A stretch of DNA of 63,741 nucleotides, taken from the NCBI GenBank assembly GCA_947002045.1, contig CAMQJB010000009.1, positions 1 to 63,741 of the forward strand, given 5' to 3'. The position numbers were made by a program, and so were the translations under genes. This document shows positions 28,717 to 37,905 of this stretch, one piece after another. Below the pieces are notes generated by a model. The model was given only the letters and a program-made list of their open reading frames with translations. It did not search any database and was not told the DNA's origin. The stretch's first letter is position 1; each line of letters starts with the position of its first letter. Origin of the DNA: an uncultured Collinsella sp. (GTDB taxonomy: Bacteria > Actinomycetota > Coriobacteriia > Coriobacteriales > Coriobacteriaceae).

Positions 28717-29661
28717 TTATGCCGAGGCCTTGGCCTTGCGGCGCTTGCGGACCGCGTGGACCACGATGTCCAGCAGCAACAACGCAATGGCTACGACCAC
28801 GATGAGCACGGCAAACTCGCGCTTGCCCCAGTGGCGGCTGGCCAGCGACTTTTGCTTGTCGACGTCCTTCTTGCTGTACTTGGTGCGCACGCAATGCACC
28901 AGCAGGCGATGGTCGTTCACGCCGTAGGGCGTGCAGGTGACGAGCGTCACCTTGTCGGCGCCGGGCTCGATGGTCAGCGACTCCATCTCCTCGGGCAGCA
29001 CCACCTCGGAGTCCACCATCTTGTAGGCGAGCGTCTTGTTCATGGTGTGCAGCAGCACCAGGTCGCCGGGCTCCAACGAATGGATGTCGTCGAACATGCT
29101 CAGGTTGCGCATGCCCGAGTGCGCGGTGAGCACGCAATGCGTCGAGGTGCCGCCCACCGGCAGGCTCGTGCCCTCCAGGTGGCCGACGCCCGCCATAAGG
29201 ACCTCCTCGCTCGTGCCGTGGTAGATGGGCATGCTCACGTCGATGGAGGGGATCTCGACCCAGCTCATCATGGGGTCGCGGTCAAAAATGAGCTGTTGGG
29301 CGTAGGGCTCGATCTGGTCGGCGGGGAGCTCGGTGGCCTCGCCCGCCAGCTGTTCGTTAAAGGAGCGAGCCTGGAGCAGGATGCGCTCGCGCTCCTCGGC
29401 AGACAGCGCGTCCACGGTGCTGGACACGGTGCTGATCTGGTTGAACACGCCCGAGGCCTCGAGCCGGTCCAAGATCCACGGCCAGGTCATAAGGCCCACG
29501 CCAATAAGGATGATGACGATGGTGATGAGCCGATCGGCCCAGCGCGGCAGTCGCTTACGACGGCGCTTGGCCTTGGGCTTGGGCTGAGGTTTGGGCTGAG
29601 GGCTTGAGCCACCGTTGCCCGCGGCGTTATTGCTCTTCATATGTTTGGCGCCCTGCACCAT
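28717..29661 (-). CDS. class C sortase (pilin polymerase)
   Basis: The 314-residue protein has an N-terminal membrane segment (about 45-65), a C-terminal one (about 283-303), and the catalytic His in LTAHSGM, Cys in LVTCTPYG and Arg in HRLLVHC. Two membrane anchors and VSMPIYHGTS are typical of class C sortases, which link pilins through Lys and LPXTG Thr. The start at 29661 has GAGGAG upstream; MKSNN seven codons later is an alternative. It lies downstream of the pilin genes but behind a terminator, so it is likely transcribed separately. Confidence 0.92.
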   Translation of the reverse strand: MVQGAKHMKSNNAAGNGGSSPQPKPQPKPKAKRRRKRLPRWADRLITIVIILIGVGLMTWPWILDRLEASGVFNQISTVSSTVDALSAEERERILLQARSFNEQLAGEATELPADQIEPYAQQLIFDRDPMMSWVEIPSIDVSMPIYHGTSEEVLMAGVGHLEGTSLPVGGTSTHCVLTAHSGMRNLSMFDDIHSLEPGDLVLLHTMNKTLAYKMVDSEVVLPEEMESLTIEPGADKVTLVTCTPYGVNDHRLLVHCVRTKYSKKDVDKQKSLASRHWGKREFAVLIVVVAIALLLLDIVVHAVRKRRKAKASA

Positions 29662-29713
29662 CGCCGGTCACTCCTCTACAACTCAAGTTGTCTAAACAAA
29701 TAATAGCCGATTA

Positions 29714-29778
29714 GCGGGCCCATACTTGCACTGCGCAACGCAGCCTGGCAGCATTGCGCAGTGCAAGTATGGGCCCGC
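29714..29778. repeat. long inverted repeat with 25-bp arms
   Basis: The arm 29714-29738 is the exact complement of 29754-29778 around a 15-base loop (CGCAGCCTGGCAGCA). It lies just upstream of the sortase gene with no T-run. Same architecture as family A but unrelated sequence. Confidence 0.85.
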
Positions 29779-29898
29779 ATTTGAGTTTTCAAAATGTCCC
29801 GGATCGGCGGGGCGATTCGGGATACAATATCAATAGAAAACGACGCACCCCGCGTAAGTGTACGAGAGCGCGGGCGGCCTAGTTTTCAGCTTTTGTTA

Positions 29899-29925
29899 AA
29901 TGCCCGGGATCCGACCCCCGGGCAT
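29899..29925 (-). terminator. hairpin after the small ORF
   Basis: AATGCCCGGG (29899-29908) and CCCGGGCATT (29916-29925) form a 10-bp stem just past the stop of the 50-codon gene. The T-run is weak. Confidence 0.6.
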
Positions 29926-29927
29926 TC

Positions 29928-30080
29928 TTATTTGCGCTTGTTGCGGCGCAAATGCCTTCTACCGTCCGCACCGCGCGTGCGCCTACGGACCTTAAACCGA
30001 ACCTCATACGAGTCAAGAAACGCGATGACGAACGTGCCCACCGCCGCGAGGGCGGCGAGCGCGTTAAGGAATTTCAGCAT
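29928..30080 (-). CDS. small membrane protein (50 residues)
   Basis: MLKFLNALAALAAVGTFVIA forms a membrane segment, followed by a strongly basic tail ending RRHLRRNKRK. GGAGG lies 8 bases before the ATG at 30080 and a hairpin follows the stop, so it is probably a real small gene. It sits between the major pilin and sortase genes, but nothing else ties it to pilus assembly. The longer in-frame reading upstream lacks a ribosome site. Function unknown. Confidence 0.55.
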   Translation of the reverse strand: MLKFLNALAALAAVGTFVIAFLDSYEVRFKVRRRTRGADGRRHLRRNKRK

Positions 30081-30246
30081 TTGGGGACCTCCGATCGAGT
30101 CGTCGGCCGCCCGCGCACGGGATGCGTCGCAAGGGTATTTTACTGCGAGCACTCGCACTTACAGCTGGTAAACGCAATATTTGCAAACATCTGTTCGCTA
30201 ATCATACACTCGATCATACAAGCGATGGAGGCTGGCTGCGTTATCC

Positions 30247-30285
30247 AAAAAAAACGGGGCAGACTCCAGCGCGGAGTCTGCCCCG
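30247..30285 (-). terminator. strong terminator of the pilin operon
   Basis: CGGGGCAGACTCC (30255-30267) and GGAGTCTGCCCCG (30273-30285) form a perfect 13-bp stem, and on the minus strand eight T follow. It is about 100 bases after the major pilin stop. Confidence 0.92.
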
Positions 30286-30385
30286 AAAAGAGAATGGCAA
30301 AGCAAGAACGTGGATGGACGAGAAAAGTGTCCGCAAGTCTCATGGCCATCACATCCCACCTGCCAAAGGGATGGGTGAGCGAGCG

Positions 30386-32179
30386 TTACTCCTGCTCGGA
30401 CTCCTCAGCCTGCTTACGGCTGCGGATGAGGTGCGCCACGCCGATGCACAGCACCGCGCCACCAGCGATCCAGGTGAAGGTCACGCCGTTGAGACCGGTG
30501 AGCGGGAGGCCGGAGCCCTTCTGGTCGACAATGGTGAAGCTGAGCTTACCGACCTCAGCCTTTGCAGAGTCAGCCTGAACAACATCTTGACCTGCCACGA
30601 TGGCGCTCGTAGCGTCGGGCTTCACTTCCGCACCGGTCTGATTGAGCGTACGCCTGATAGTAAATGTCACACCGTTTGCCGCGGAGTTGTTGTAGCCAGG
30701 CGCAGGCTTAACCTCCTTGAGGACATAGGTGCCCTCATCGAGACCGACAACATTAATTTCACCGTTGTCATCCGTGGTAAGCTCTACCACTTCGCCCTCG
30801 TTATGTTTTATGCCTTTAGCGTCGATGTACTTGTTTTCGGTAGTATTGCCATTCTTCTCCTGCAGAGTGAATTTAACTCCCGAAAGAGTCGGGTTTTTGC
30901 CATCTACAGCGTCACTACCGACCTTGGTGACATTGATGCCGTAGGTGTAGTCATAAGCAAGGTTCTCAACCGTGGTGCCGATGCCATTGCCGTGCGGATT
31001 GTTGGAATAAGTCAGCGTAACCTTATTTCCCTGGGCTTTACCAACCAAACCGTCGAATTCATCTTTGATCTTACCGTCTTGAAAGATCTTAGTAGAGTCG
31101 AGCTTTGCCTTGTACTCGACAGTCACCTTCGAGTTAGCGTTGACGGTAATGTGGTTATTCTCAACGTCAACGCAATCCTTAAGATTTTTGAAGTTAACGG
31201 TAAGCTCGTTGGCATCCGAGAACTCTTTAGTGTAGCCATGCTCGGCATCATTCTTAACGGTCTGGTTGTCAATCATAACCGTGACATCCGGAACATTATT
31301 CTCACTGTCATCAACGAACTTGGGCGTCATAGAATCAGGCAGTTTGTCCGTGAAAGCGTAGTTATAGGCGCTATAGGTGTCGATATTACTCGCAACCGTA
31401 CCGACGAGTTTATAATCGACCCAATCGTCCATAGCTGAGTCAGCGGCCTTATTGGGGTCGCGTTTGGCCCCTGTTTCCCAAGATTGATCCTTGTCATCCA
31501 TGACAGCCTTGCTGACTGTAGGAATACTGGTCTTCTCTGTAACGATAACGGGGTCGCCACCGACAATAGCGAAAATTGGCGAGGTGCCGGTATTTGCCTT
31601 CTTGCTTGCATCAGTTGATGCGCTAATGCTGTCGCTGTCAGTCAAAAAGAGATAGTAGCCCGATTCATCGAAGGAGACCGGGATGTTGGCATCGAACGCA
31701 ACATTGTTGATAGGGTCCTTTGGCTTGACGGGATCGGTAACCTCGACAAAACCGGCAATCTTATTGAGCAGGGCATCGTTATCCACAGCCCCCGCGTTCT
31801 GGATATTCGCAGCCAGCCAGTCAGCTACGTTCTGTGCAGTCACGTCAGTTTTGGGAAGTTGCTTTTCCGATGCGTCGTAGTTAGCGCTGCCCGTGATTGC
31901 CGAGATTATTTTCGCCTGAACCCCATCATCCACGGCCCATTTGACATTGGAAACAACCTTTTTGTTGTCCTCGTTTATAACATCCGCATTGAAAATCCGA
32001 TAGGCCTTGAACTTGGTGGATGCATTGCCATCAACCTGCCTAATCGTAATGCTGTTGTCCGAAGTCGTCGCACCATCAGCAAACGCCATGGTCACCGGGG
32101 CCATAACTCCGCCGAAGCTCAGCGCTGCTGTGAGGCCTGCCGTCACTGCCAGGCGTGCGATGTTCTTGCTCATGCTCAT
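30386..32179 (-). CDS. LPXTG-anchored pilin, probable major (backbone) subunit
   Basis: The 597-residue protein has a signal peptide (MSMSKNIARLAVTAGLTA..., cleavage near AFA), Ig-like pilin domains, an E-box-like EGTYVLKEVKPAPGY near residue 505, and a C-terminal sorting signal LPLTG at 558-562 with hydrophobic stretch and charged tail. Backbone pilins of this form are joined by class C sortases; a lysine in VTKVGSD or VSKAVMD may be the linkage site, but no classic YPK motif is seen. The start at 32179 follows AGAGGA. Last gene before the strong terminator. Confidence 0.85.
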   Translation of the reverse strand: MSMSKNIARLAVTAGLTAALSFGGVMAPVTMAFADGATTSDNSITIRQVDGNASTKFKAYRIFNADVINEDNKKVVSNVKWAVDDGVQAKIISAITGSANYDASEKQLPKTDVTAQNVADWLAANIQNAGAVDNDALLNKIAGFVEVTDPVKPKDPINNVAFDANIPVSFDESGYYLFLTDSDSISASTDASKKANTGTSPIFAIVGGDPVIVTEKTSIPTVSKAVMDDKDQSWETGAKRDPNKAADSAMDDWVDYKLVGTVASNIDTYSAYNYAFTDKLPDSMTPKFVDDSENNVPDVTVMIDNQTVKNDAEHGYTKEFSDANELTVNFKNLKDCVDVENNHITVNANSKVTVEYKAKLDSTKIFQDGKIKDEFDGLVGKAQGNKVTLTYSNNPHGNGIGTTVENLAYDYTYGINVTKVGSDAVDGKNPTLSGVKFTLQEKNGNTTENKYIDAKGIKHNEGEVVELTTDDNGEINVVGLDEGTYVLKEVKPAPGYNNSAANGVTFTIRRTLNQTGAEVKPDATSAIVAGQDVVQADSAKAEVGKLSFTIVDQKGSGLPLTGLNGVTFTWIAGGAVLCIGVAHLIRSRKQAEESEQE

Positions 32180-32287
32180 CTTCTTTTCCTCTGCTTTCTG
32201 CTTGAATTCCATTTGATCTAAATCCGTCTGTCTGTGTCTTAGCATCTACTTCGCTACGTCTCGCCCCGCTCTCTGTGGGGCTGCCAG

Positions 32288-33952
32288 CTACTCTTTATGG
32301 CTGCCACCTCCCCGCTTGACCAGGAGCGCGACCACGATGAGCGCGGCTCCGACGACCGCAACGGCGGCCGCGGTGAACATTGCCATATCGCCAGTCGAGG
32401 GCATAAAGCCTCCGGTGAAGATGCTAGGGGGCGTGCCGGCGGGCGTGTTGATGAGCGATGCCTCCAGGCTGCCCGTCGACCCGTCCGCGCTGTCGGCGCG
32501 CAGGGGCGACTCGGCTGTGACGGTGAGCTTGGGCTTGGCGGCAGCCACCTGGTCGACGTCCAGGCCCTCGGCCTTGACCGTCACGGAGCGCGTGCCCTCA
32601 AAGGCGGTGTAGCCCTTGGGCGCCTTGGGCTCGCGGACCTCCAGCTTGCCCGAGTCCACGCCCGAGACGGTCACGCGGCCGTTCTCGCCCGTGGTGACGG
32701 TGGCCTTGCCCTCCGCGTCCCACGTGCCATCGGCCGCCAGTGTGCGACCGCGGTCGTCGGCGATGCTCAGGACCGCCCCAGCAAGCGGCTTGTCGCCGTC
32801 GCTGCCGCGCTTGGTGAGCGCGAGATCCCAGGTGTAGGCGCACGCGTCGTCGCTCGGCGTGCGGGTGAAGCCGGCGTCGCCGGACTGGTCGGCAAAGGGA
32901 GAGCGCGGGTAGCGCAGGTAGACCTCGTTGGGGTTGCCCTTCGCGATGCCGTGGTTGCACGCGCTGCTGAGCGGCGCGTTGTACACGGCGACCACGCGGG
33001 CGCCCGCGGCGAAGGCGTCGGCCCCGCCGAGCGCGGCGATGAGGTCGCCGGTGCGCGCGGTGAAGGTCTTGCCGTCGACCGAGACCCCGCACTGGGCCGT
33101 GATGTCGGTCCAGCCCTTCGCGGGGTCGGTGCCGGCGCGGCCGTCCCTGCCGACCGAGACGGCGTCAAAGCCGCCGTCCGCGCCCGCCGCCACGTACACG
33201 CGCATGCTCGCGGCCACCTTGGAGGGGTCGAGCCCCGCGCTCATGGTGTCGACGAACCGCACCGTATAGGTATCGTAGGCGGTAAGACCCGCCGGGACCG
33301 TGGCAGAGAGGCGCCAGCACAGGTCGTCGGCGACCGTGGCGTCGGCGGCCTTCTGCCAGGCGGCGGTGCTGTCCTCCAGCACATGCTTTTGGACCTTGGG
33401 CGTCGCCGCCTTGGGCTTGACGGTGACGGCGCCGCCGCCGACCAGGGCCATAATCGGCGCGGTGCCGACCTCGCCCTGGGCGATGGCGTCGTCCTTAGCG
33501 ACGATGAGCCAGTAGCCGCAGGGCAGCTCGGCCGCCGTGCCCGCGTTAAGGGCCACAGACTTGGCGCCAGAGCTCTGGAGGGAACGAGCGAGCTGTGCGC
33601 TCAGCGCGCTCGTAAGGTGGGAATCGGTGTTGAGCCACTCGGCAGCTTCCTGCGCGGTGGTCTGGGAATTGGGCATGCCGGCGCTGTGCAGCACAGGCAG
33701 CGCGGCGTCACGCGCGGCGTCGCTTGCCCAGGCGAGGTCGGTGGCGATCTTGGCGTCGCCGCTGTCGTCGATAACGTTGGCGCTAAAGATCTGGTAGGCG
33801 TCGTAGCTGCTCGCCACGGTGCCGCTCACCGTGATGGAACCGGTCGAGGTCGGCGCGGCCTGCGCGGATGCGGGGAACACAACCGCGCAGGCACCGATCA
33901 GGAGGGCAAGCAGCGCAAACAAGATTGGGAAGGAGCAAACTTTCTTATTCAC
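32288..33952 (-). CDS. second LPXTG-like pilin subunit
   Basis: The 554-residue protein has a signal peptide (FALLALLIGACAVVFPASAQA), a domain like that of the major pilin (SSYDAYQIFSANVI, GYWLIVAKDD), a SpaA/Cna-B-like segment (GAVLSIADDRGRTL, KAPKGYTAFEGT), and the sorting signal MPSTG at 517-521 in place of LPXTG. It starts with GTG at 33952 after GGGAGG and overlaps the end of the upstream adhesin gene by 8 bases, so it is coupled to it. Probably a minor or base pilin. GC is higher than in the two flanking pilus genes. Confidence 0.8.
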   Translation of the reverse strand: MNKKVCSFPILFALLALLIGACAVVFPASAQAAPTSTGSITVSGTVASSYDAYQIFSANVIDDSGDAKIATDLAWASDAARDAALPVLHSAGMPNSQTTAQEAAEWLNTDSHLTSALSAQLARSLQSSGAKSVALNAGTAAELPCGYWLIVAKDDAIAQGEVGTAPIMALVGGGAVTVKPKAATPKVQKHVLEDSTAAWQKAADATVADDLCWRLSATVPAGLTAYDTYTVRFVDTMSAGLDPSKVAASMRVYVAAGADGGFDAVSVGRDGRAGTDPAKGWTDITAQCGVSVDGKTFTARTGDLIAALGGADAFAAGARVVAVYNAPLSSACNHGIAKGNPNEVYLRYPRSPFADQSGDAGFTRTPSDDACAYTWDLALTKRGSDGDKPLAGAVLSIADDRGRTLAADGTWDAEGKATVTTGENGRVTVSGVDSGKLEVREPKAPKGYTAFEGTRSVTVKAEGLDVDQVAAAKPKLTVTAESPLRADSADGSTGSLEASLINTPAGTPPSIFTGGFMPSTGDMAMFTAAAVAVVGAALIVVALLVKRGGGSHKE

Positions 33953-36900
33953 GACGCTCGCCTCCCTTCGCATTCGCCTTGCGACGAATGTGTATCCAGG
34001 CCGCAGCAGCGCAAAGCACCGCCGCGCCGGCAAGGTACGTCAGAGTGACGCCCGACATACCAGAAAGGGGCAAAGAAGTGGAGTAGGTATTGGTGAAGGT
34101 GGGGATGGAGGTGTCGGTGGATTTGGGGGCGGAGGTGTCAATGAACGTCCGTTCTTTGGCATTGGGGTCTGCTGTCCAATCGCCCTTGGAGTCAACGGAT
34201 CCCTTCATGTAGGTCACCCTACAGTTGATCTCTCCTTTTTCGGTGTCATACGTTGGCACAACCGTGAACTTATAGACCGACTGGTCGTACGTGTAGTGCG
34301 AGAACTGCGAACCGTTGGTTTTCTCGCGCACATAGTACGTAAAGGTCTTGAAAGAGCCACCCGTGGAGCCGCCCGGGTCGTCGGAATTATTCCTGATATC
34401 AGAGAGCGAGTACTTGAACTCAATCGTTTTATCTTTATCAGTGGCGTCCTTGAACGAAAGCGTCTGCTTCGTATCTTTACCAGAGGTGGTCTCGGCAGTA
34501 CCGATGATGTCTGTGTCTCTAAAGCGGCTGTCTGTCGCGAGCTGAAGTGTAAACTTCTTCATCTCGCCACCCTTAACGACCTTAGTCGCCTTAGGAGTCC
34601 AGGAAACCTCAGGGTCGTACGTGTTGGTGAAGGTCTTTTCCCCGTCGGGGCCGCCAATCGAATAATAGCCCCCAATAGCATCTAGTTGCACATCAGCGTT
34701 CCGGTGGTCAGTTTTGCCCTCGGAATGCTCGACCGCGCTCACATTTTTGATCTCGTAGTTATGGATTTTGATCTCTATGGTCTTGTTCGGATCGTTCCGA
34801 GTCGGAACAGTCATGAGCACAGTCGAGTGGTCTTCGACTGTCACCTTAATCTCGTACACGGCGGGGTCGTATGTGATGCCGGAAACCTTTCCGGCATTTT
34901 CGACTAGGTAGTATGTAATCGTGCCAGCCGTACCGTTCGCTGCAGACTGCTCACCCAGGTTAAACGTGATGTTGCCTCCATCAACATTACTTGCAGTTCC
35001 AACCGGGGTGCAAACGTCATGATTGAATACCCCGCTAGCGAAAGGATCAACCGAATCCTTGCGGTAGACCGTAAAGGAGAACTCCCCCTTATTGATCTTG
35101 CGGCCGGACAGCGCCTTGGTCGCCTTCAGCTTAAGGCTCGGATAGACATACGTGTCTGCTGGCTGACCCAAGTACAGGTCGCCATTCGACATGATGCCGC
35201 CACCATGGTTCCAGGAATAGTTGTCCGTGATGAAAGTTGTCACTTTATTTTTCTGTACTGCCTCAGTCACCGCTTTATCCGTGGCACTAACAGCCGAAGT
35301 CAGACCGATGCTATTTTTTACCTGAGCAACACCGTTGGCGGGGATGGTAATGGGATCATTTAGCTCAATGCTTCCCGAATACTTGGCGTCTATATCGCCA
35401 AGCATCTTGCCGCTTACCACTGCAACCGGCGTTGTGTGACCTGTCGCTGCGAGGAAGAAATCGGCATGACCGTACGTGCGAAACGTCTCCGAATCGTATG
35501 CATCTCTATCTTCAGTCTTATTAGTACCTTCAGCACCACCAGCTGAAAGATGGGGCGTACCATCATTACCACTACCATCTACCCGATTGTATTCTTTGAA
35601 ATTTTGATCACTGTCAGCAGACGAATTGCCAAAGATTGCCGTGCCCTCAGTGTTCGTTACCAACGTCTTGCCCGTGGGGCAGACTGCTACGCCGCCGCCA
35701 TAGCCGCCAGCGGTATTGCTGCTAATGTACGAGTTGTATACAAATAATCTACCAGCGGTCTTTTCCATACCCTCATTCGAGTTTCCCTGGACGAAGATAC
35801 CGCCACCGCCCCAGTCAAAGCGAGACATGCAGCGGTTGTGAGTGATGTAGACTTTGCTGTTTGGAGTGCCGTTAATCATCGCGTCAACTTGCTGGCCCAC
35901 TCGGATACCGGCACCTTCAGATCGGTAGCTCACGTTAGAGGCAATAATTCCTCCCGTAATGTCGAGCCATGCCATACCTGATTGATCTTGATTGGTAACG
36001 TAAACGCCGCCACCAGCTTCTTCAGAATAATTGCCAGTAATCTTGCCACCAGAAATGGTGACATGGGCGCCGTTATTGGCAGCAAGCCCAGCGCCGCCAT
36101 GGTTACCCCAGCCATCGTGGCCGCAAAACTTAGCGTATTTATTGTTAGTGATGTAGCCACCAGAAACGGTCACACTACCGCCCGAAACCAAGATGCCGCC
36201 ACCGAGACCATCCGCCTCGCCGTACGTAGCGTTGCCAGAGATGATTCCACCCGTAAGCTTCAAGGTGGCTCCGTTGTCAGCATAGACGCCGCCGCCAGAA
36301 GCTGCCTTGTTTCCCGCGACCACGCCGTCTGTCATTTCGAGGCTGGCATTCGCGCCCGTTATGCACAGACCACCGCCCCAGCCACCGCGGTTGCCGTTGG
36401 TGACGTAACCGCCTTCGATTTTGACCTTACCCGTAGAAAGAATCACATGGCCGTTATCGCTCAGATTGGCGGCCGTGGTAATCATGCCGCCCTTGAGATC
36501 GAGCATGCCGCCCTCATTAACGGTGACCACTTGCTTTACGGAACCGTGGTCCGATGCCGCAACGATAGCGCCAAAGCCCGTAACGTCATGCCTGTACGTA
36601 GTCTCGGTGGTGCAAAGTCCATCTGTATTGGGCGTGCTCTTAGTCTCATAGTAAGTAAGACTCTTAGGAGCGCCGTTATTAGAGCTAGACTCGTCTCCCC
36701 TTTCCCATGTCATAATCGCAGGCTGACCCGCCGGCGCATTGTCGACCGGAGTCTTTTCGTCTTTTGTGCTATCTGAGCCCTCGATAATGTTCTCGATGGT
36801 GAGCGTGACTCCGTTTTCGACCACAAAGAAGGAGTCTAAGCCGCCGGAGCGGTTGTAGAGCATGTTTCCTGCAAGATTAATGGTGGTGTTTTTTTTGATG

Positions 36901-37400
36901 TCAATCTGCTGACTCGAATAGGCAGGACCCGTCAGTTGAAACTTGCCGCCGTTGTCGAATTTCCCAGAAACATCACCATTTACCTTGTCATAGTCATCGT
37001 CACTGACGCTGGCGGGGGCAATTGCGTTTTCGTCGCTATTTTCATCATCAGAAGTCTGTGCGTCGGAAGGCTGCGCGGCGCCCTCGGCCTCCGCGTCATC
37101 GGCTGTCGAGTCTGGTGCAACGGTATCCTCGTTCGCCTCATTCTCGGCATCATCACTATTCTGGTTTTCGGCATCCTCGTTAGTAGTGTTGTCTACACCA
37201 GTAGACTCACCTGAGGAACCCCCCCCCATCACAGTTTCCTCGGTAGAAACCGTCTGGGCATCGTTGGCAATGGCCTGCGAGATCGGGGGCATGACGAGCG
37301 ACAGTACCAAGCTCAAAACGGAGGCTCCGCACAAAACGCCTGCCAGTACACGGCGCGTCGCTTTTTTACGCTGCTTAGATTTATCTGAATTCGCTTTCAT
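33945..37400 (-). CDS. large surface adhesin, probable pilus tip protein
   Basis: The 1151-residue protein has a signal anchor (about 18-45), a G9 tract encoding Gly 59-61, an acidic Asn/Asp/Glu linker (66-140), a long parallel beta-helix (about 170-640, repeats like GGGVYADNGATLKLTGG), two FctA-like pilin isopeptide domains (LKATKALSGRKINKGEFSF; TKVVKGGEMKKFTLQL) and the sorting signal LPLSG at 1110-1114. Beta-helix tips of this type bind host or mucus glycans. The start at 37400 follows GGGGAGGAG. AT content exceeds that of the neighbours. First gene of the three-gene pilus operon. Confidence 0.82.
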   Translation of the reverse strand: MKANSDKSKQRKKATRRVLAGVLCGASVLSLVLSLVMPPISQAIANDAQTVSTEETVMGGGSSGESTGVDNTTNEDAENQNSDDAENEANEDTVAPDSTADDAEAEGAAQPSDAQTSDDENSDENAIAPASVSDDDYDKVNGDVSGKFDNGGKFQLTGPAYSSQQIDIKKNTTINLAGNMLYNRSGGLDSFFVVENGVTLTIENIIEGSDSTKDEKTPVDNAPAGQPAIMTWERGDESSSNNGAPKSLTYYETKSTPNTDGLCTTETTYRHDVTGFGAIVAASDHGSVKQVVTVNEGGMLDLKGGMITTAANLSDNGHVILSTGKVKIEGGYVTNGNRGGWGGGLCITGANASLEMTDGVVAGNKAASGGGVYADNGATLKLTGGIISGNATYGEADGLGGGILVSGGSVTVSGGYITNNKYAKFCGHDGWGNHGGAGLAANNGAHVTISGGKITGNYSEEAGGGVYVTNQDQSGMAWLDITGGIIASNVSYRSEGAGIRVGQQVDAMINGTPNSKVYITHNRCMSRFDWGGGGIFVQGNSNEGMEKTAGRLFVYNSYISSNTAGGYGGGVAVCPTGKTLVTNTEGTAIFGNSSADSDQNFKEYNRVDGSGNDGTPHLSAGGAEGTNKTEDRDAYDSETFRTYGHADFFLAATGHTTPVAVVSGKMLGDIDAKYSGSIELNDPITIPANGVAQVKNSIGLTSAVSATDKAVTEAVQKNKVTTFITDNYSWNHGGGIMSNGDLYLGQPADTYVYPSLKLKATKALSGRKINKGEFSFTVYRKDSVDPFASGVFNHDVCTPVGTASNVDGGNITFNLGEQSAANGTAGTITYYLVENAGKVSGITYDPAVYEIKVTVEDHSTVLMTVPTRNDPNKTIEIKIHNYEIKNVSAVEHSEGKTDHRNADVQLDAIGGYYSIGGPDGEKTFTNTYDPEVSWTPKATKVVKGGEMKKFTLQLATDSRFRDTDIIGTAETTSGKDTKQTLSFKDATDKDKTIEFKYSLSDIRNNSDDPGGSTGGSFKTFTYYVREKTNGSQFSHYTYDQSVYKFTVVPTYDTEKGEINCRVTYMKGSVDSKGDWTADPNAKERTFIDTSAPKSTDTSIPTFTNTYSTSLPLSGMSGVTLTYLAGAAVLCAAAAWIHIRRKANAKGGERRE
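37219..37227 (-). repeat. G9 homopolymer in the adhesin coding region
   Basis: Nine C on the plus strand (nine G in the gene) fall just after the signal peptide, codons 58-61. Gain or loss of one base would shift the frame, so this is a candidate phase-variation tract. A second tract, A8, lies at 36889-36896. Confidence 0.75.
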
Positions 37401-37490
37401 CGATGTCTCCTCCCCAAGAGACCGCGATCTTGCTCTTTCACCATCAAACGTATCTGCGCAATCTGTAATTGCGCTCGCGTAGTAATCCGT

Positions 37491-37520
37491 ATTGTAGCGA
37501 TTGTTTGAACATCTGAGCAA
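37491..37520 (-). promoter_or_regulatory. candidate promoter of the pilus operon
   Basis: Minus-strand TTGCTC (37515-37520) and TACAAT (37491-37496) are 18 bp apart, about 90 bp before the adhesin start. The surrounding spacer 37521-37686 is AT-rich and gene-free. Confidence 0.4.
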
Positions 37521-37686
37521 GAAAACCGATGGTTTTGTAGCGAATTCTCAATTCTCTTGACATTTACTCAGATTTACCTTCGTTTATTCGCTATCTATTT
37601 TTGGTTTCTGCTGGTAATTTAGTTAACTATCATTTTTTAATGGCATTAGATTTATTTGCACAACATTTTGCTCAAGAGTAAACATC

Positions 37687-37717
37687 CCGCTCACGGTCGA
37701 AAATCGACCGTGAGCGG
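37687..37717. repeat. perfect 14-bp inverted repeat
   Basis: CCGCTCACGGTCGA (37687-37700) and TCGACCGTGAGCGG (37704-37717) enclose AAA. No T-run on either side. It lies upstream of the pilus operon; role unknown. Confidence 0.7.
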
Positions 37718-37862
37718 TAGGTCATTAGCCAGCAGGAATACCTTACCAAACTGATGAGAATATCTTTAACCCATCGGTGGTTAGAAGCGTGATGTTCAGA
37801 CAATCATATTTGATTTTGTGCGCAGATTTTAGGCATCAATTCGCCCAAATCGCCTGAGGCCG

Positions 37863-37889
37863 CCACAAAGGCACCTGTCCCCTTTGTGG
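37863..37889 (+). repeat. palindromic repeat family B, copy B2
   Basis: CCACAAAGG and CCTTTGTGG flank CACCTGTCC. The outermost two base pairs of the family arms have decayed. It lies 16 bp past the HAD phosphatase stop codon. Confidence 0.8.
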
Positions 37890-37905
37890 TGATTCTGCCC
37901 TAGCG

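Noticed and set aside
32297..34048. 583-codon open frame on plus, opposite the second pilin
   Set aside because: Gly/Arg-rich antisense shadow caused by high GC; the minus-strand frame has signal peptide and sorting signal.
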